From NCBI RefSeq assembly GCF_014904755.1, contig NZ_JACZFQ010000100.1:1-64000 (forward strand): a stretch of 64,000 nucleotides of DNA. Direction: 5' to 3'. Both the position numbers and the translations under genes were made by a program. This stretch comes from Neoluteolibacter marinus. Its GTDB lineage: Bacteria > Verrucomicrobiota > Verrucomicrobiia > Verrucomicrobiales > Akkermansiaceae. The notes under the pieces are model-generated. The model ran no database searches, had not been told where the DNA came from, and was given only the letters and a program-made list of their open reading frames with translations. Below, one piece after another: positions 43,471 to 52,360 of this stretch; positions within the stretch are counted from its first letter, which is position 1, and the number at the start of each line of letters is the position of its first letter.

Positions 43471-43520
43471 GTCCGACGCTAGACCACCGGAACTCCCCGC
43501 GGCAAACGTGAATGCAGCCG

Positions 43521-44144
43521 CTACCCACGGTGTAAGTGCCGCGCCAGCCACCATAGGACACCGGGCACCACCAGACTGAAGACCATGGCCCAACCCGGCG
43601 CTTCGCGGCCCGCCGCGCCGATCCAGGCGAACAAGAACCCCACCGGCAGGCTGCCACAAGCCAGCGCGACGAGGAATCGCCCGAACGGCATCCTCACCAG
43701 TCCGGCCGTGCAGGACAGCGCCTCGGGCAGAATCGGCAGAGCGCGAGAAAGCGCCACCATCCAACCGCCGCCGCGGGCAAACAACAGCTTGCCCCGCTCG
43801 AAATCGTGGTCCCCCAGGAGCTTCCGCGCCGCCTTTTCCCCGATCAAGCGCCCCAGCCCGTATCCGCAAAGTCCGGCGACGATCGACCCGGCGGCCGCCA
43901 CCGCTCCACCCAAGACGGTTCCGTAGATGTACCCCAGCGCCGACATGACCACCGTTCCCGGCACCGGCAGCAACAGGTCCACCGCCAACAATCCAATGCC
44001 CGCGGCCCAGGCCCACGGACCCGCGCCTTCAATCCATGCGACCGAACCGGCCAGGGTGAAACGCGCTTCCCAACTTGCGCCCCAGATCAGCCAGACTCCC
44101 AGAACGAGCGCTGAAACGGCGACAAACCAAGCGAGGAGTCTCAT
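43521..44144 (-). CDS. VTT/DedA-type membrane protein
   Basis: A 207-residue polytopic membrane protein of the VTT (TVP38/DedA) family. Five or six helices are visible. The re-entrant-loop motif is DLLLPVPGTVVMSALGYIYG near residues 54-74, followed by AAAGSIVAGLCGYGLGRLIG. The second half has ALPILPEALSCTAGLVRMPF, the typical paired element. These proteins are thought to move phospholipids between membrane leaflets. The ATG at 44144 is preceded by AGGGAG-like sequence from the basic-rich intergenic part. It lies 25 bases after the CorC-like gene in the same direction and 50 before the lipoprotein. Confidence 0.8.
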   Translation of the reverse strand: MRLLAWFVAVSALVLGVWLIWGASWEARFTLAGSVAWIEGAGPWAWAAGIGLLAVDLLLPVPGTVVMSALGYIYGTVLGGAVAAAGSIVAGLCGYGLGRLIGEKAARKLLGDHDFERGKLLFARGGGWMVALSRALPILPEALSCTAGLVRMPFGRFLVALACGSLPVGFLFAWIGAAGREAPGWAMVFSLVVPGVLWWLARHLHRG

Positions 44145-44169
44145 GTCGATCCCGCTCCCTGCGATAAGC

Positions 44170-45600
44170 TTAATCTTCCGCCTCCACCAGTTCCGGCGCA
44201 GCCGCCGGCTCAAGGCGACGGAAATGAATCTGACCCACCCGGCGGCCGTCGGTGCTGGTGACCTTGGCCTCCCAGCCGTTGATCTCGATCATTTCTCCGA
44301 CTTCCGGGAAGCGGCCGAGCTGCTGGGTGATGTACCCGCCCACCGTGGTGACCTCGCCGCTCTCAAGCTCGAGCTCCTCGTCGATGCCCTGGAGGTCGTT
44401 GAGGGTCATCGAGCCCTCGATCACGAATTCATTCTCGTTGATCCAGTTCGACTCCGGCTTCTCGTTGTCGAACTCGTCCTGGATGTCGCCGACCAGCTCC
44501 TCGATCACGTTGTCGAGGAAGACGATCCCGACCGGAGTGCCGAACTCGTCGACCGCCATCGCAAGGTGCGCGCGTTCGAGCAGGAAGAACTTCAACAGGA
44601 CGTCCAGCGGCATGGTGTCCGGGACCATCTTCAGCTCCCGCTTGATCCGCATCAGGTCCGGATCCGGGGTTCCGACGAGTTTCAGGACATCCTTGATGTG
44701 GATCAGGCCGATCGCATTGTCGAGGTGGCCGCCTTTCACCAGCGGGAAGCGCGTGTGCTTGCTGCGGCGGACGATCTCGAGGGCCTTCTCGTAGGAATCA
44801 TCCGCATCGAGCACGACCACTTCCTGGCGCGGCGTCATCACGTCGCGGACCCACAGCTCGTTCAGCTCGAGGGCGTTGATCAGGATCTCGCGCTCGGTCT
44901 CGGTGACTTCCTGGGCGCGTTCGCTTTCTGCCACCAACAGCGCGAGTTCATCGGCCGAATGGAAATGTTCGCCCTCCGCCACCGGCTCGATGCGGAAGAG
45001 GTGCTTCAGCAGCCAGTTGGCGGTGCCATTGAGGATCCGGATGGCGCCGTGGAACGCCTTGTAGAAGAGGTGCAGCGGACCCGACAGCAACAGGGTCGTT
45101 TCGACCGCCTTGCGGATCGCGATCGACTTCGGCAGCAGCTCTCCGACCACGACGTGGAGGAAGGTGAACGACGCAATCGCGAGGACAAACGAGATGGTCG
45201 AAACCGGCTTGATGGTGATGCCCCAGAATTCACTGCTGACCGGAACCCCGGCCATCAGGAGCAAGGGGGAAACCAGGGCCTCCACGAACGGCTCGCCAAG
45301 GAAACCAAGGGCCAGCGAGGCGATGGTGATTCCGAGCTGGTTGGCGGAGAGGTAACCGTCGAGGTTGTTCACCACGTGGCGCGCCGTGGTGGCGCGGCCC
45401 GGCTTTTCCTTGTCCACTGCCTCGAGCTGGCTGTGGCGGACCTTGACGATGGCGAACTCGGAGGCAACGAAGAACGCGTTCAACAGCAGGAACAGCGCGA
45501 TGCCCAGCAGGTAGAGCAAGCTGGCCCCCAGCGAGGGCAAATGGGTCGTCGGTTCACCACCGGTGGACGCCAGCACGAGGAGATCAGGAAGAATGCTCAT
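44170..45600 (-). CDS. CNNM/CorC-family membrane protein with CBS domains
   Basis: A 476-residue inner-membrane protein. The N-terminal CNNM domain (about 22-200) has four hydrophobic segments, including LGIALFLLLNAFFVASEFAI, and NQLGITIASLALGFLGEP. Two CBS domains follow (about 235-345, opening VRDVMTPRQEVVVLDADDS), then the CorC/HlyC C-terminal domain (about 380-465) with DLQGIDEELELESGEVTTVG. Such proteins take part in magnesium or cobalt export or sensing; the hemolysin label in databases is historical. It starts 6 bases after the FmdB gene, so the two form an operon. Confidence 0.92.
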   Translation of the reverse strand: MSILPDLLVLASTGGEPTTHLPSLGASLLYLLGIALFLLLNAFFVASEFAIVKVRHSQLEAVDKEKPGRATTARHVVNNLDGYLSANQLGITIASLALGFLGEPFVEALVSPLLLMAGVPVSSEFWGITIKPVSTISFVLAIASFTFLHVVVGELLPKSIAIRKAVETTLLLSGPLHLFYKAFHGAIRILNGTANWLLKHLFRIEPVAEGEHFHSADELALLVAESERAQEVTETEREILINALELNELWVRDVMTPRQEVVVLDADDSYEKALEIVRRSKHTRFPLVKGGHLDNAIGLIHIKDVLKLVGTPDPDLMRIKRELKMVPDTMPLDVLLKFFLLERAHLAMAVDEFGTPVGIVFLDNVIEELVGDIQDEFDNEKPESNWINENEFVIEGSMTLNDLQGIDEELELESGEVTTVGGYITQQLGRFPEVGEMIEINGWEAKVTSTDGRRVGQIHFRRLEPAAAPELVEAED

Positions 45601-45606
45601 TCCTGA

Positions 45607-45867
45607 TCACAGCTTTTCGTAAACGCCCTGGTCACGGCGCTCAAGCACGGTGAAACCCGCGGACTTGGCATCGCTCACGGAGAGCGGCTTGGCGATCCGC
45701 GGCGTGTTGACCTTGGAAATCACCTTGCGCACCGGGAATCGGCACAGCGGGCACTGCTCAAGGGCAGGCCGGTCGACTGGTCGACGCAATTCAAACCCCT
45801 GCCGGCAAATCCGGCAAGATCGCTCCGGATCTTCGGGGCTCTCGGAAAGATATTCGTAGATAGGCAT
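45607..45867 (-). CDS. FmdB-family zinc ribbon protein
   Basis: An 86-residue cytosolic zinc ribbon with MPIYEY at the start, the universal opening of FmdB proteins, and two CxxC knuckles at C18/C21 and C39/C42. The rest is a basic region that may touch nucleic acid. FmdB was named as a regulator of amidase genes in Methylophilus, but most members have no known role. It sits between rpsN and the CorC-like gene with short gaps of 62 and 6 bases, so it is probably co-transcribed. Confidence 0.9.
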   Translation of the reverse strand: MPIYEYLSESPEDPERSCRICRQGFELRRPVDRPALEQCPLCRFPVRKVISKVNTPRIAKPLSVSDAKSAGFTVLERRDQGVYEKL

Positions 45868-45929
45868 CGATAGGACGGAAGGTCGGGCGGTTACCGCCTT
45901 CCGTCAAACGTAGCGGACGGCGTGCCGGG

Positions 45930-46199
45930 TTACCAGCTCGACTTCGTCACGCCGGGAAGCATCCCGTGCGAGGCAAGCTCGCGGAAGCTGATCCGGGAAA
46001 GACGGAAGCGGCGGAGGAACGCACGGCGGCGGCCGGAGTACTCGCAACGGTTCACGAGGCGGGTCGGGCTGGCGTCACGCGGCAGCATGGTCAGACCAAT
46101 ATAATCTTTCTCCGCCTTCAGTTTGTGACGGAGGTCAGCATACTTGGCGACGGTGCGCGCCTTGCGCTCATTGCGGGCAATCCAGCTCTTCTTAGCCAT
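45930..46199 (-). CDS. rpsN: 30S ribosomal protein S14
   Basis: An 89-residue small-subunit protein of the ribosome head. It begins MAKKSWIARNERKARTVAKY and contains SPTRLVNRCEYSGRRRAFLRRF (split: NRCEYSGRRRAFLRRF is the family signature), then FRLSRISFRELA. Only one Cys remains, so this is the zinc-free C-minus form, not the C-plus form. ATG 46199 is supported by family length. It stands apart from any ribosomal protein cluster and leads the fmdB-corC-VTT run. Confidence 0.97.
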   Translation of the reverse strand: MAKKSWIARNERKARTVAKYADLRHKLKAEKDYIGLTMLPRDASPTRLVNRCEYSGRRRAFLRRFRLSRISFRELASHGMLPGVTKSSW

Positions 46200-46339
46200 A
46201 ATTCGGGGCGCGGTGAATAGCTCATGAGCGAACCGGTGCAAGCCCAAACTCGAGATTTTTCCATCAAAAAGGCCAATCCTCCGCTCGCAGGCGTCACGAC
46301 CCGCTGGACTTGTGCCCGTTCCGGGGCTTCGTTGCCGGG

Positions 46340-46729
46340 ATGGAATTCCCGGCATCCGAACTCCCGACCATCGCACAGAAGCACGCCGCAGCCATCGAGC
46401 ATGCCGCGTTGAAGCTGGCTGCCGGCGCAACCCCAAGGCAAGCGGCCCGTTGCCTGCCACAATCCGGACTCACTGCCGATGAACGTGCCGACCTGATGGC
46501 CGAGGCGGTCGGCCGGGCCCGGGAATTGATCCAGCGGAATCTCCGCAGGAACCGGCGCTTGGGAGCGATCTGGTGCATCTGCGGCTGCCTGCCCTGGCTC
46601 GTCTACACCATCGGCTGGCTCCGCGACGGGCGATCGAGCTGGATCTTGCTCCTGATCGGGATCCCCGCCCTCATCCAAGGTCTGAGGACCCTCGCCCGGA
46701 AACCCACCGACCTGGATTCCAAGTTCTGA
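46340..46729 (+). CDS. small membrane protein, unknown
   Basis: A 129-residue protein from ATG 46340. The first 75 residues are helical and soluble (AALKLAAGATPRQAARCLPQ, ADERADLMAEAVGRARELIQ). Two membrane helices follow (about 84-101 and 104-120), then a short tail. No family is recognised. A GTG at 46310 would add ten residues. It is divergent from rpsN and ends 18 bases before the 3-prime end of the RNase P RNA gene on the other strand. Confidence 0.55.
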   Translation: MEFPASELPTIAQKHAAAIEHAALKLAAGATPRQAARCLPQSGLTADERADLMAEAVGRARELIQRNLRRNRRLGAIWCICGCLPWLVYTIGWLRDGRSSWILLLIGIPALIQGLRTLARKPTDLDSKF

Positions 46730-46747
46730 ACCCCCGAAAAAGGAAGC

Positions 46748-47146
46748 GGGCCGCTCTCCTGTAAGCCGGATTCTGTGCCGCGGGAGCCTGCCTCCCGCGG
46801 TGACGATCATTTCTCTAACTCCCTGTTGCCAGGGACCTTCCCGCTTTCGCGGGATGCGACTAATACCCGGGGATACGACGGGCGGGCAACCCATTCCCCT
46901 GTTCTGTCTTGCACCACGCGGGGTTTGCCGTGCCGCGCCGGTTGCCCGGACACGCGGTGGGCTCTTACCCCACCCTTTCACCCTTACCTGATCCCTTGCG
47001 GGCCATCGGCGGTATGCTCTCTGCTGCACTTTCCGTCCAGCCGTCTTGAAACGGCCATCCCCCGTTTTCACGAGGCGCGTTGCCCTGCGGTGTCCGGACT
47101 TTCCTCGACCTTGCAAGCAAGGCCGCGATCGCCCGGAGAGCGGCCC
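46748..47146 (-). ncRNA. rnpB: RNase P RNA, bacterial type A
   Basis: Catalytic RNA that trims the 5-prime leader of tRNAs. On the minus strand it contains the universal blocks GAGGAAAGTCCGGACACC (near the 5-prime end), then CAGAGAGCATACCGCCGATGG without its last base, GATCAGGTAAGGGTGAAAGG and, at the 3-prime end, ACAGAATCCGGCTTAC. The terminal P1 helix is perfect: GGGCCGCTCTCC at 47135-47146 pairs with GGAGAGCGGCCC at 46748-46759, which fixes the ends to within a few bases. Length is about 399, in the normal range. The promoter should lie in 47147-47236, where I see no confident boxes. Confidence 0.97.
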
Positions 47147-47236
47147 GGCGAGCCTGCGGCGGAATCCCCCGGCTTGGGAAGTGCCAATAAGCGAAAATCC
47201 CGCGGAACCCTCCCACGGAGCCCCTTGACGCCAGCT

Positions 47237-47773
47237 TCAACCGATCCAGAAGCTGTCGATGATGAACCAGAGGATCATGGCGACGCCGACGGCCACCTTC
47301 ATGCCCATCCCCGCCAGGGTGCCGACCACCGAGCCGACCCCGGAATAGGCGGCCGGCTTGAGCTCTTTTTTCGCGAAGCCCCGCTCAAACGCGAATGCGC
47401 CCACCAACGGCCCGATCAGCAGACCGAAGGGAAAGAAGAACATCCCCACGATCCCCCCGAGCAAGGCACCCCAGGCGCCCCAGCGGGTGCCGCCGAACCA
47501 GCGGGTGCCCGCCGCGCCGGCCGCGAATTCAAAGGCCTGGGAAACCGCCAGCATCAGGACCAGGACCACGAAGGTCCACCATTCCACGCCTGACTCCTCG
47601 CGACCGAGCATCAGGCGGTGACCGATCGCCGCCAACACCAGGATCAAGTGCCCCGGCAGGACCGGGATGACACAGCCTGCCAACCCGGCCAGCAAGAGGG
47701 AGCCGGTGATGATCCACGCCATGACATATCCCACGGAGCCCCAACCACTCCACTGGCTGATCATTTCCCACAT
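47237..47773 (-). CDS. DUF456 membrane protein
   Basis: A 178-residue membrane protein with four to five helices and the glycine-rich DUF456 pattern: GCVIPVLPGHLILVLAAIGH near residues 33-52, then a repeated Gly-rich helix pair GGTRWGAWGALLGGIVGMFFF and GPLVGAFAFERGFA near 95-140, ending GVAMILWFIIDSFWIG. Members are common and uncharacterised. The first ATG (47773) gives family length. It lies 90 bases upstream of the RNase P RNA gene on the same strand. Confidence 0.88.
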   Translation of the reverse strand: MWEMISQWSGWGSVGYVMAWIITGSLLLAGLAGCVIPVLPGHLILVLAAIGHRLMLGREESGVEWWTFVVLVLMLAVSQAFEFAAGAAGTRWFGGTRWGAWGALLGGIVGMFFFPFGLLIGPLVGAFAFERGFAKKELKPAAYSGVGSVVGTLAGMGMKVAVGVAMILWFIIDSFWIG

Positions 47774-47962
47774 CGCGGCGGGACGATAGGCGCGAACGCC
47801 CTCCGGTCGAGGCTTTCCCGCCTGCAGGTTCTTGCAAATTCAGCGCGAAGGTGAACGTAATCGCGACGCTCCGGCGCTAAAAGCCAGACGATTCTGTCAT
47901 ACCGGCGTGCTTCTGCACCCGGGCGATAAACCAGACCCGTTCCAACGACGTTAACCAACTCC

Positions 47963-50233
47963 ATGCACCCGTCTATTCCCTGCCTCACACTCGCCGCCGC
48001 CATGCCGGCGGTCGTCTCCGCCGCCGAATGGTATGAAGAAATGCAAATCGGCCCCGCCTGGAGCAATTCCTTCGCCGGAACCTTCGACGGGAAGCAGCAA
48101 ACCGCCGCGGTCAAGGGCGTGCTGGTTGATCTCGGCGATGGCGCCCACGCGCTCTTCGACACGGAGACGATGCGCATCGTCAGCGCTTACAAGGGCGGCT
48201 TTCACTGGGGCGGCACGCCATGGACCGGCCAACACGGCCAGCTGGTGCGGATTGCCAACGAGAACGACGTGATTTTCAACACCGTGCCCGGTCCCGGCTG
48301 GGCGGATGCCTCGGGCTCCTTCGCGGATTCCCGCAAGGCCATCGGCAACGACGCCCAGGCCTGGGGCAACATCCCGCAGGCCCAGTACAAGGGTTTCTAC
48401 CGCCACGGTGAACGGATCGTCTTTGAGTACACCGTGAACGGGACCCGGGTCCTCGAACACCTGCAGGCCGGCAAGGACGGCTTCGTCCGTCACTTCGAGG
48501 TCGCCGCCCACGCCAAGCCGCTGGTCATGCTGGCCGCCGACGATTCGTCCGACTTCACCGTCGAAAAGGGCAGCGCCAAGTCGGCGTCCGGCCTGTCCGT
48601 CGCGACCGGCGGATCCGGCGCGGCGCTCGGCGTCGCCGGCGACATGGCCAGCCGCCTGATCGCGACCCTCGCCCCGTCCGACAAGACCACCACCTTCACC
48701 GTTTCCTACCGCCGCGACGGCGCGGCGAAGCCGGTTGCTCCTTTCAACGTCGCCGGTGCCACCAAGGGTGGCGAAGGACTCTGGAAGAAAGAGATCTCGG
48801 CCAAGTGCGATGTCTCCAACGACAAGAAGTCGCCCTGGGTCACCGACACCCTCGGCCTGCCCGACGACAACCCGTGGAAGTCCAACATCCGCTTCTGCGG
48901 CTTCGATTTCCTCAGCGAGGACTCCGCCGCGATCACGACCTGGAACGGCGACGTCTGGGTCGTCAAGGGCCTCAAGGGCAACTGGAACAAGGTGACCTGG
49001 AAGCGCTACGCCGCCGGTCTCTTCGAACCGCTGGGCCTGAAGGTCGTCGACGGCGTCATCTATGTCCACGGCCGCGACCAGATCACCAAGCTCCACGACC
49101 TCAACGGCGACGGCGAAGCGGATCACTTCGAGTGCTTCTTCAACGGCGTCGCGGTGTCCCCGAACTTCCACGAGTTCGCCTTCGAGCTGCAGACCGACAC
49201 CGACGGCAACTTCTACTTTTCCAAGGCCTCCCCGGTCCGCCCCGGCGGCCGCGGTTTCGACACGATCTACCCGAGCCACGGCACGGTGATGCGCCTTTCC
49301 AAGGACGCCTCCAGCTTCGAGGTCGTCGCCACCGGCCTGCGCGCCCCGGGTGGCCTCGGCGTCGGCCCGAACGGTGAGATCACCACCGGCGAGAACGAGG
49401 GCAGCTGGCAGCCCTGCTGCAAGATCAACTTCATGAAGGCCGATCAGCGGCCGATGTTCTTCGGCACCGAGCCGAGCCGCCACGCGCTGAAGGACTCGCC
49501 CTACACCGAGCCCCTCTGCTACCTGCCGATGGATGTCGACAACTCCAGCGGTTCCCAGGTCTGGGTGCCCAAGGGCGACACCAAGTTCGGCCTCAAACCG
49601 GGTGAAATGCTGCACCTTTCCTACGGCACCTCCTCGATCTACCGCGTCCTCGACGCCTCCGTCGACGACACCCTGCAGGGCGGCGTGGTCAAGTTGCCGG
49701 TGAAGCTCGCCTCCTCGGCGATGCGCGCCCGCTTCCACACCGACGGCTCGCTGTATGTCTCCGGCTTCCGCGGCTGGCAGACCAATGCCGCCAACGAAAG
49801 CGGCTTCCAGCGCATCCGCTACACCGGTGCCACCATCCCGATCCCCGACAAGCTCGAGATCACCGCGACCGGCGTCCGCTTGCGCTTCGAAACCGAACTC
49901 GACGAGGAACTTGCCACCGACCCGGAAAGCTACTCGGCCCAGCGCTGGGACTACGTCCGCGGCCCGCAGTACGGTTCGGGTGAATTCTCCGTCGACAACG
50001 TCGATGCCGAAGCCCGCAAGGTGGCCTTGGAGAAGGAGTCGAAGGACCAGCACAAGCGTGACGACGTGACCATCAGCGCGGCCCGCCTGCTGGAAGACGG
50101 CAAGACCGTCGAGATCGACCTCGAAGGCCACAAGCCGTCGATGTCCCTCAAGGTGGGCTGGGATCTCGAGGACGCCGACGGCGAGATCCTTGAAGGCGAC
50201 CTGCACGCCACTGTCCGCAAGATGGGCAAATAA
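47963..50233 (+). CDS. secreted DUF6797-type protein
   Basis: A 756-residue exported protein with the signal peptide MHPSIPCLTLAAAMPAVVSAAE. The N-terminal half (about 25-250) follows the DUF6797 style: VKGVLVDLGDGAHALFDTETMRIVSAYKGGF (split by turns), then GPGWADASGSF and QYKGFYRHGERIVFEYTVNGTRVLE. The second half (about 280-650) resembles a sorbosone/NHL-type propeller with DLNGDGEADHFECFFNG, APGGLGVGPNGEITTGENEG, and a final beta domain. In this phylum such proteins usually pair with cytochrome c proteins, as here: a pentahaem protein follows after 69 bases. An extracellular or periplasmic sugar-oxidising role is inferred. Confidence 0.7.
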   Translation: MHPSIPCLTLAAAMPAVVSAAEWYEEMQIGPAWSNSFAGTFDGKQQTAAVKGVLVDLGDGAHALFDTETMRIVSAYKGGFHWGGTPWTGQHGQLVRIANENDVIFNTVPGPGWADASGSFADSRKAIGNDAQAWGNIPQAQYKGFYRHGERIVFEYTVNGTRVLEHLQAGKDGFVRHFEVAAHAKPLVMLAADDSSDFTVEKGSAKSASGLSVATGGSGAALGVAGDMASRLIATLAPSDKTTTFTVSYRRDGAAKPVAPFNVAGATKGGEGLWKKEISAKCDVSNDKKSPWVTDTLGLPDDNPWKSNIRFCGFDFLSEDSAAITTWNGDVWVVKGLKGNWNKVTWKRYAAGLFEPLGLKVVDGVIYVHGRDQITKLHDLNGDGEADHFECFFNGVAVSPNFHEFAFELQTDTDGNFYFSKASPVRPGGRGFDTIYPSHGTVMRLSKDASSFEVVATGLRAPGGLGVGPNGEITTGENEGSWQPCCKINFMKADQRPMFFGTEPSRHALKDSPYTEPLCYLPMDVDNSSGSQVWVPKGDTKFGLKPGEMLHLSYGTSSIYRVLDASVDDTLQGGVVKLPVKLASSAMRARFHTDGSLYVSGFRGWQTNAANESGFQRIRYTGATIPIPDKLEITATGVRLRFETELDEELATDPESYSAQRWDYVRGPQYGSGEFSVDNVDAEARKVALEKESKDQHKRDDVTISAARLLEDGKTVEIDLEGHKPSMSLKVGWDLEDADGEILEGDLHATVRKMGK

Positions 50234-50259
50234 GCCTAAAACGTTCGACCTTATCGATG

Positions 50260-50296
50260 ATCTGCGGGAGGGTAACCTCCCGCAGATTTTCCTTTT
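50260..50296 (+). terminator. 12-bp perfect hairpin followed by T-rich run
   Basis: ATCTGCGGGAGG (50260-50271) pairs perfectly with CCTCCCGCAGAT (50276-50287) around GTAA, then TTTCCTTTT. It looks like an intrinsic terminator and lies 15 bases before the ATG of the cytochrome gene, so it must end or attenuate the DUF6797 transcript, or protect its end. Confidence 0.8.
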
Positions 50297-50302
50297 GACG
50301 CC

Positions 50303-52261
50303 ATGAAAGCGCTTCCCCCTGTTCTCTCCGCCCTGGCCCTCGCCTCCGGCATCGCCCGGGCCGATCTCGCCGCCACCTTCAGTTCCGGCGGTGCCACCGA
50401 CACCCGCGCCGACCGCCTGCCGGCCCTTCTGGTCAAGGCAGGTGAAGCGCCCACCCCGTTCCTTCCGGCCGGCGAGTTCGGCGTCACCTGGAGCGGCAAG
50501 CTGGTGCTGTCGGACCGCCAACGCCTCTCCTTCTCCTTCGAAGGCGAAGGCAAGGCCACGCTGACCATCGACGGCAAGGAACTGCTGTCCGAAGAGGGCA
50601 CACTCGGGAGCGAAGCCTCCAAGAGCACCCGCCTCAACCGGGGTGAGCACGATTTCACCGTCACCTATCAATCCAAGCCCGACGGTTCCGGCCGCTTCCG
50701 CCTGTTTTGGGAGGAACGCTCGTTCCCGAAACAAAGCGTCCCGCCGACCGTCTTCCAAGCCGAGGTGCCCGCCGACCCGGCTCGAGCCGGCCGCATGGCC
50801 TTTGCCGAAAACCATTGCAGCAAGTGCCACATCGGCGCCGCGACGATGCCGGAGCTCACCGAGTACGGCCCGCTGCTCCCGGCCACCGGCTCGCGCCTCA
50901 ACGAGGCATGGGTCGCCGCCTGGATCGCCGATCCCGCCGCCCACCGCCCTGAGACCCGCATGCCCGCGCTGGTCGACGGCTCGACACCGGAAGGCAAACA
51001 GCAGGCCGCCGACCTCGCCGCCTGGCTGATGACCATGAAAATGGGCGAGGTCCCGCCCGCCCCCGACAAGGCCCTCGCCGAGGCCGGAGGTGAGCACTTC
51101 CACCGCCTCGGCTGTGTCGCCTGCCACACCCTGCCCGGTGCGGAGCACGCCGCCGGCCGGCTCTCCCTCGACAACGTTGCCTTCAAGTTCCAGCCGGGAG
51201 CCCTCGCGGGCTTCCTGAAGAAGCCTGAGGCCCTGTATCCCCACATCCGGATGCCCAATTTCGCCCTCAGCGACGAGGAGGCGAACTCCCTCGCCGCCTA
51301 CCTACTGGACGCGTCCGGCAAGGTCGAACACAAGCCGGCGGCCTTCCCGAAAGGCGACGCCACCAAGGGTGCCGCGCTTGCCAACGAGTTGAACTGCGGC
51401 GCCTGCCACGCCGGCAGCGGCATCCTGAACGCCACCCTGCCGCCGCTCCAGGCGATCTTCGAGAAGGACTGGGCCACCACAGGCTGCGTTTCCACCACCC
51501 CTGGCGGCAAGACCCCGACCCTGGCACTCAGCGACAAAGAACGCGACGCCCTGATCGCATTCGCCAAGAAGGGCGCCGAATCCCTCGGCCGCCACGTCCC
51601 GGCCGAATCCGCCGCCGCCAGGCTGGAATCGCTCCACTGCACCAGCTGCCACGGCATCGACGGCACCCCGTCCTTGCTCGATTCCGTCCACCTCGACTCC
51701 AAGTCGCTCGTCGCCCACGTCGAGGGCGAGAACGAGAAGCTCGACCAGTCCCGCCCGCACCTCACCTACATCGGGGAAATGCTGCATTCGTCGTACATCG
51801 AGTCGATGCTCGGCGGCAACCCGACGGGCGGCCGGCCGCGGCCGTGGCTGGACATGCGGATGCCCGCCTTCACCAGCTACGCGAAAGACTTGGCCGACGG
51901 CCTGGCCCGGATCCATGGGGTCGAACCGGGCGCACCGGCACCGGCCACCCCGGATGCGGAACTCGCCAAGGTCGGCAAGCTGTTGATCAGCTCCGACGGC
52001 TTCGGCTGCACCACCTGCCACGGCGTCGGCGACATGAAGCCGACCGCGGCCTTCGAGGTGGAAGGCATCAACTTCGCCCTCGCCCACGACCGGCTCCGCC
52101 ACGAGTGGTTCGTCCGCTGGATGGACAACCCCGTCTCGGTCACCCCCGGTTCGAAAATGCCGCGCTACAGCGAGAAGGGCGAGTCCCAGCGCTCCGAGTT
52201 CGACGGCGACGCCGCCAAGCAGTTCGAGGCGATCTGGAACTACATCCAGAAACCGGACTGA
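50303..52261 (+). CDS. secreted PA14 / pentahaem cytochrome c protein
   Basis: A 652-residue exported protein with the signal peptide MKALPPVLSALALASGIARA. Residues about 30-150 form a PA14-like carbohydrate-binding domain (GVTWSGKLVLSDRQRLSFSF, with RFRLFWEERS at its end). Then come five c-type haem sites: CSKCH 172-176, CVACH 271-275, CGACH 365-369, CTSCH 446-450 and CTTCH 569-573. Candidate distal Met ligands such as ETRMPAL, HIRMPNF, MRMPAF and SKMPRY lie between them. The protein could accept electrons from sugar oxidation by the DUF6797 partner; this is inference. No SD is seen; a terminator-like hairpin lies just in front. Confidence 0.88.
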   Translation: MKALPPVLSALALASGIARADLAATFSSGGATDTRADRLPALLVKAGEAPTPFLPAGEFGVTWSGKLVLSDRQRLSFSFEGEGKATLTIDGKELLSEEGTLGSEASKSTRLNRGEHDFTVTYQSKPDGSGRFRLFWEERSFPKQSVPPTVFQAEVPADPARAGRMAFAENHCSKCHIGAATMPELTEYGPLLPATGSRLNEAWVAAWIADPAAHRPETRMPALVDGSTPEGKQQAADLAAWLMTMKMGEVPPAPDKALAEAGGEHFHRLGCVACHTLPGAEHAAGRLSLDNVAFKFQPGALAGFLKKPEALYPHIRMPNFALSDEEANSLAAYLLDASGKVEHKPAAFPKGDATKGAALANELNCGACHAGSGILNATLPPLQAIFEKDWATTGCVSTTPGGKTPTLALSDKERDALIAFAKKGAESLGRHVPAESAAARLESLHCTSCHGIDGTPSLLDSVHLDSKSLVAHVEGENEKLDQSRPHLTYIGEMLHSSYIESMLGGNPTGGRPRPWLDMRMPAFTSYAKDLADGLARIHGVEPGAPAPATPDAELAKVGKLLISSDGFGCTTCHGVGDMKPTAAFEVEGINFALAHDRLRHEWFVRWMDNPVSVTPGSKMPRYSEKGESQRSEFDGDAAKQFEAIWNYIQKPD

Positions 52262-52273
52262 TCGCCCCGTCAC

Positions 52274-52323
52274 CCCGCCGATCGACGGATCCACATCAGA
52301 ATCTGCGCGATCCGGCGGGCTTT
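52274..52323 (+). terminator. possible terminator of the cytochrome gene
   Basis: CCCGCCGATCG (52274-52284) pairs, with one bulge, with CGATCCGGCGGG (52308-52319), followed by CTTT. The 23-base loop and short T-run make it a moderate candidate. It starts 12 bases after the cytochrome stop. Confidence 0.4.
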
Positions 52324-52331
52324 GGAACATG

Positions 52332-52359
52332 GGCTGCTAATCGGCACACATTAGCAGCC
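52332..52359 (+). promoter_or_regulatory. perfect 10-bp hairpin abutting a start codon
   Basis: GGCTGCTAAT (52332-52341) pairs perfectly with ATTAGCAGCC (52350-52359) around CGGCACAC. One base later is the ATG of the next gene (52361). In the mRNA the stem would cover the ribosome-binding region; as DNA it could be an operator. Confidence 0.7.
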
Positions 52360-52360
52360 T

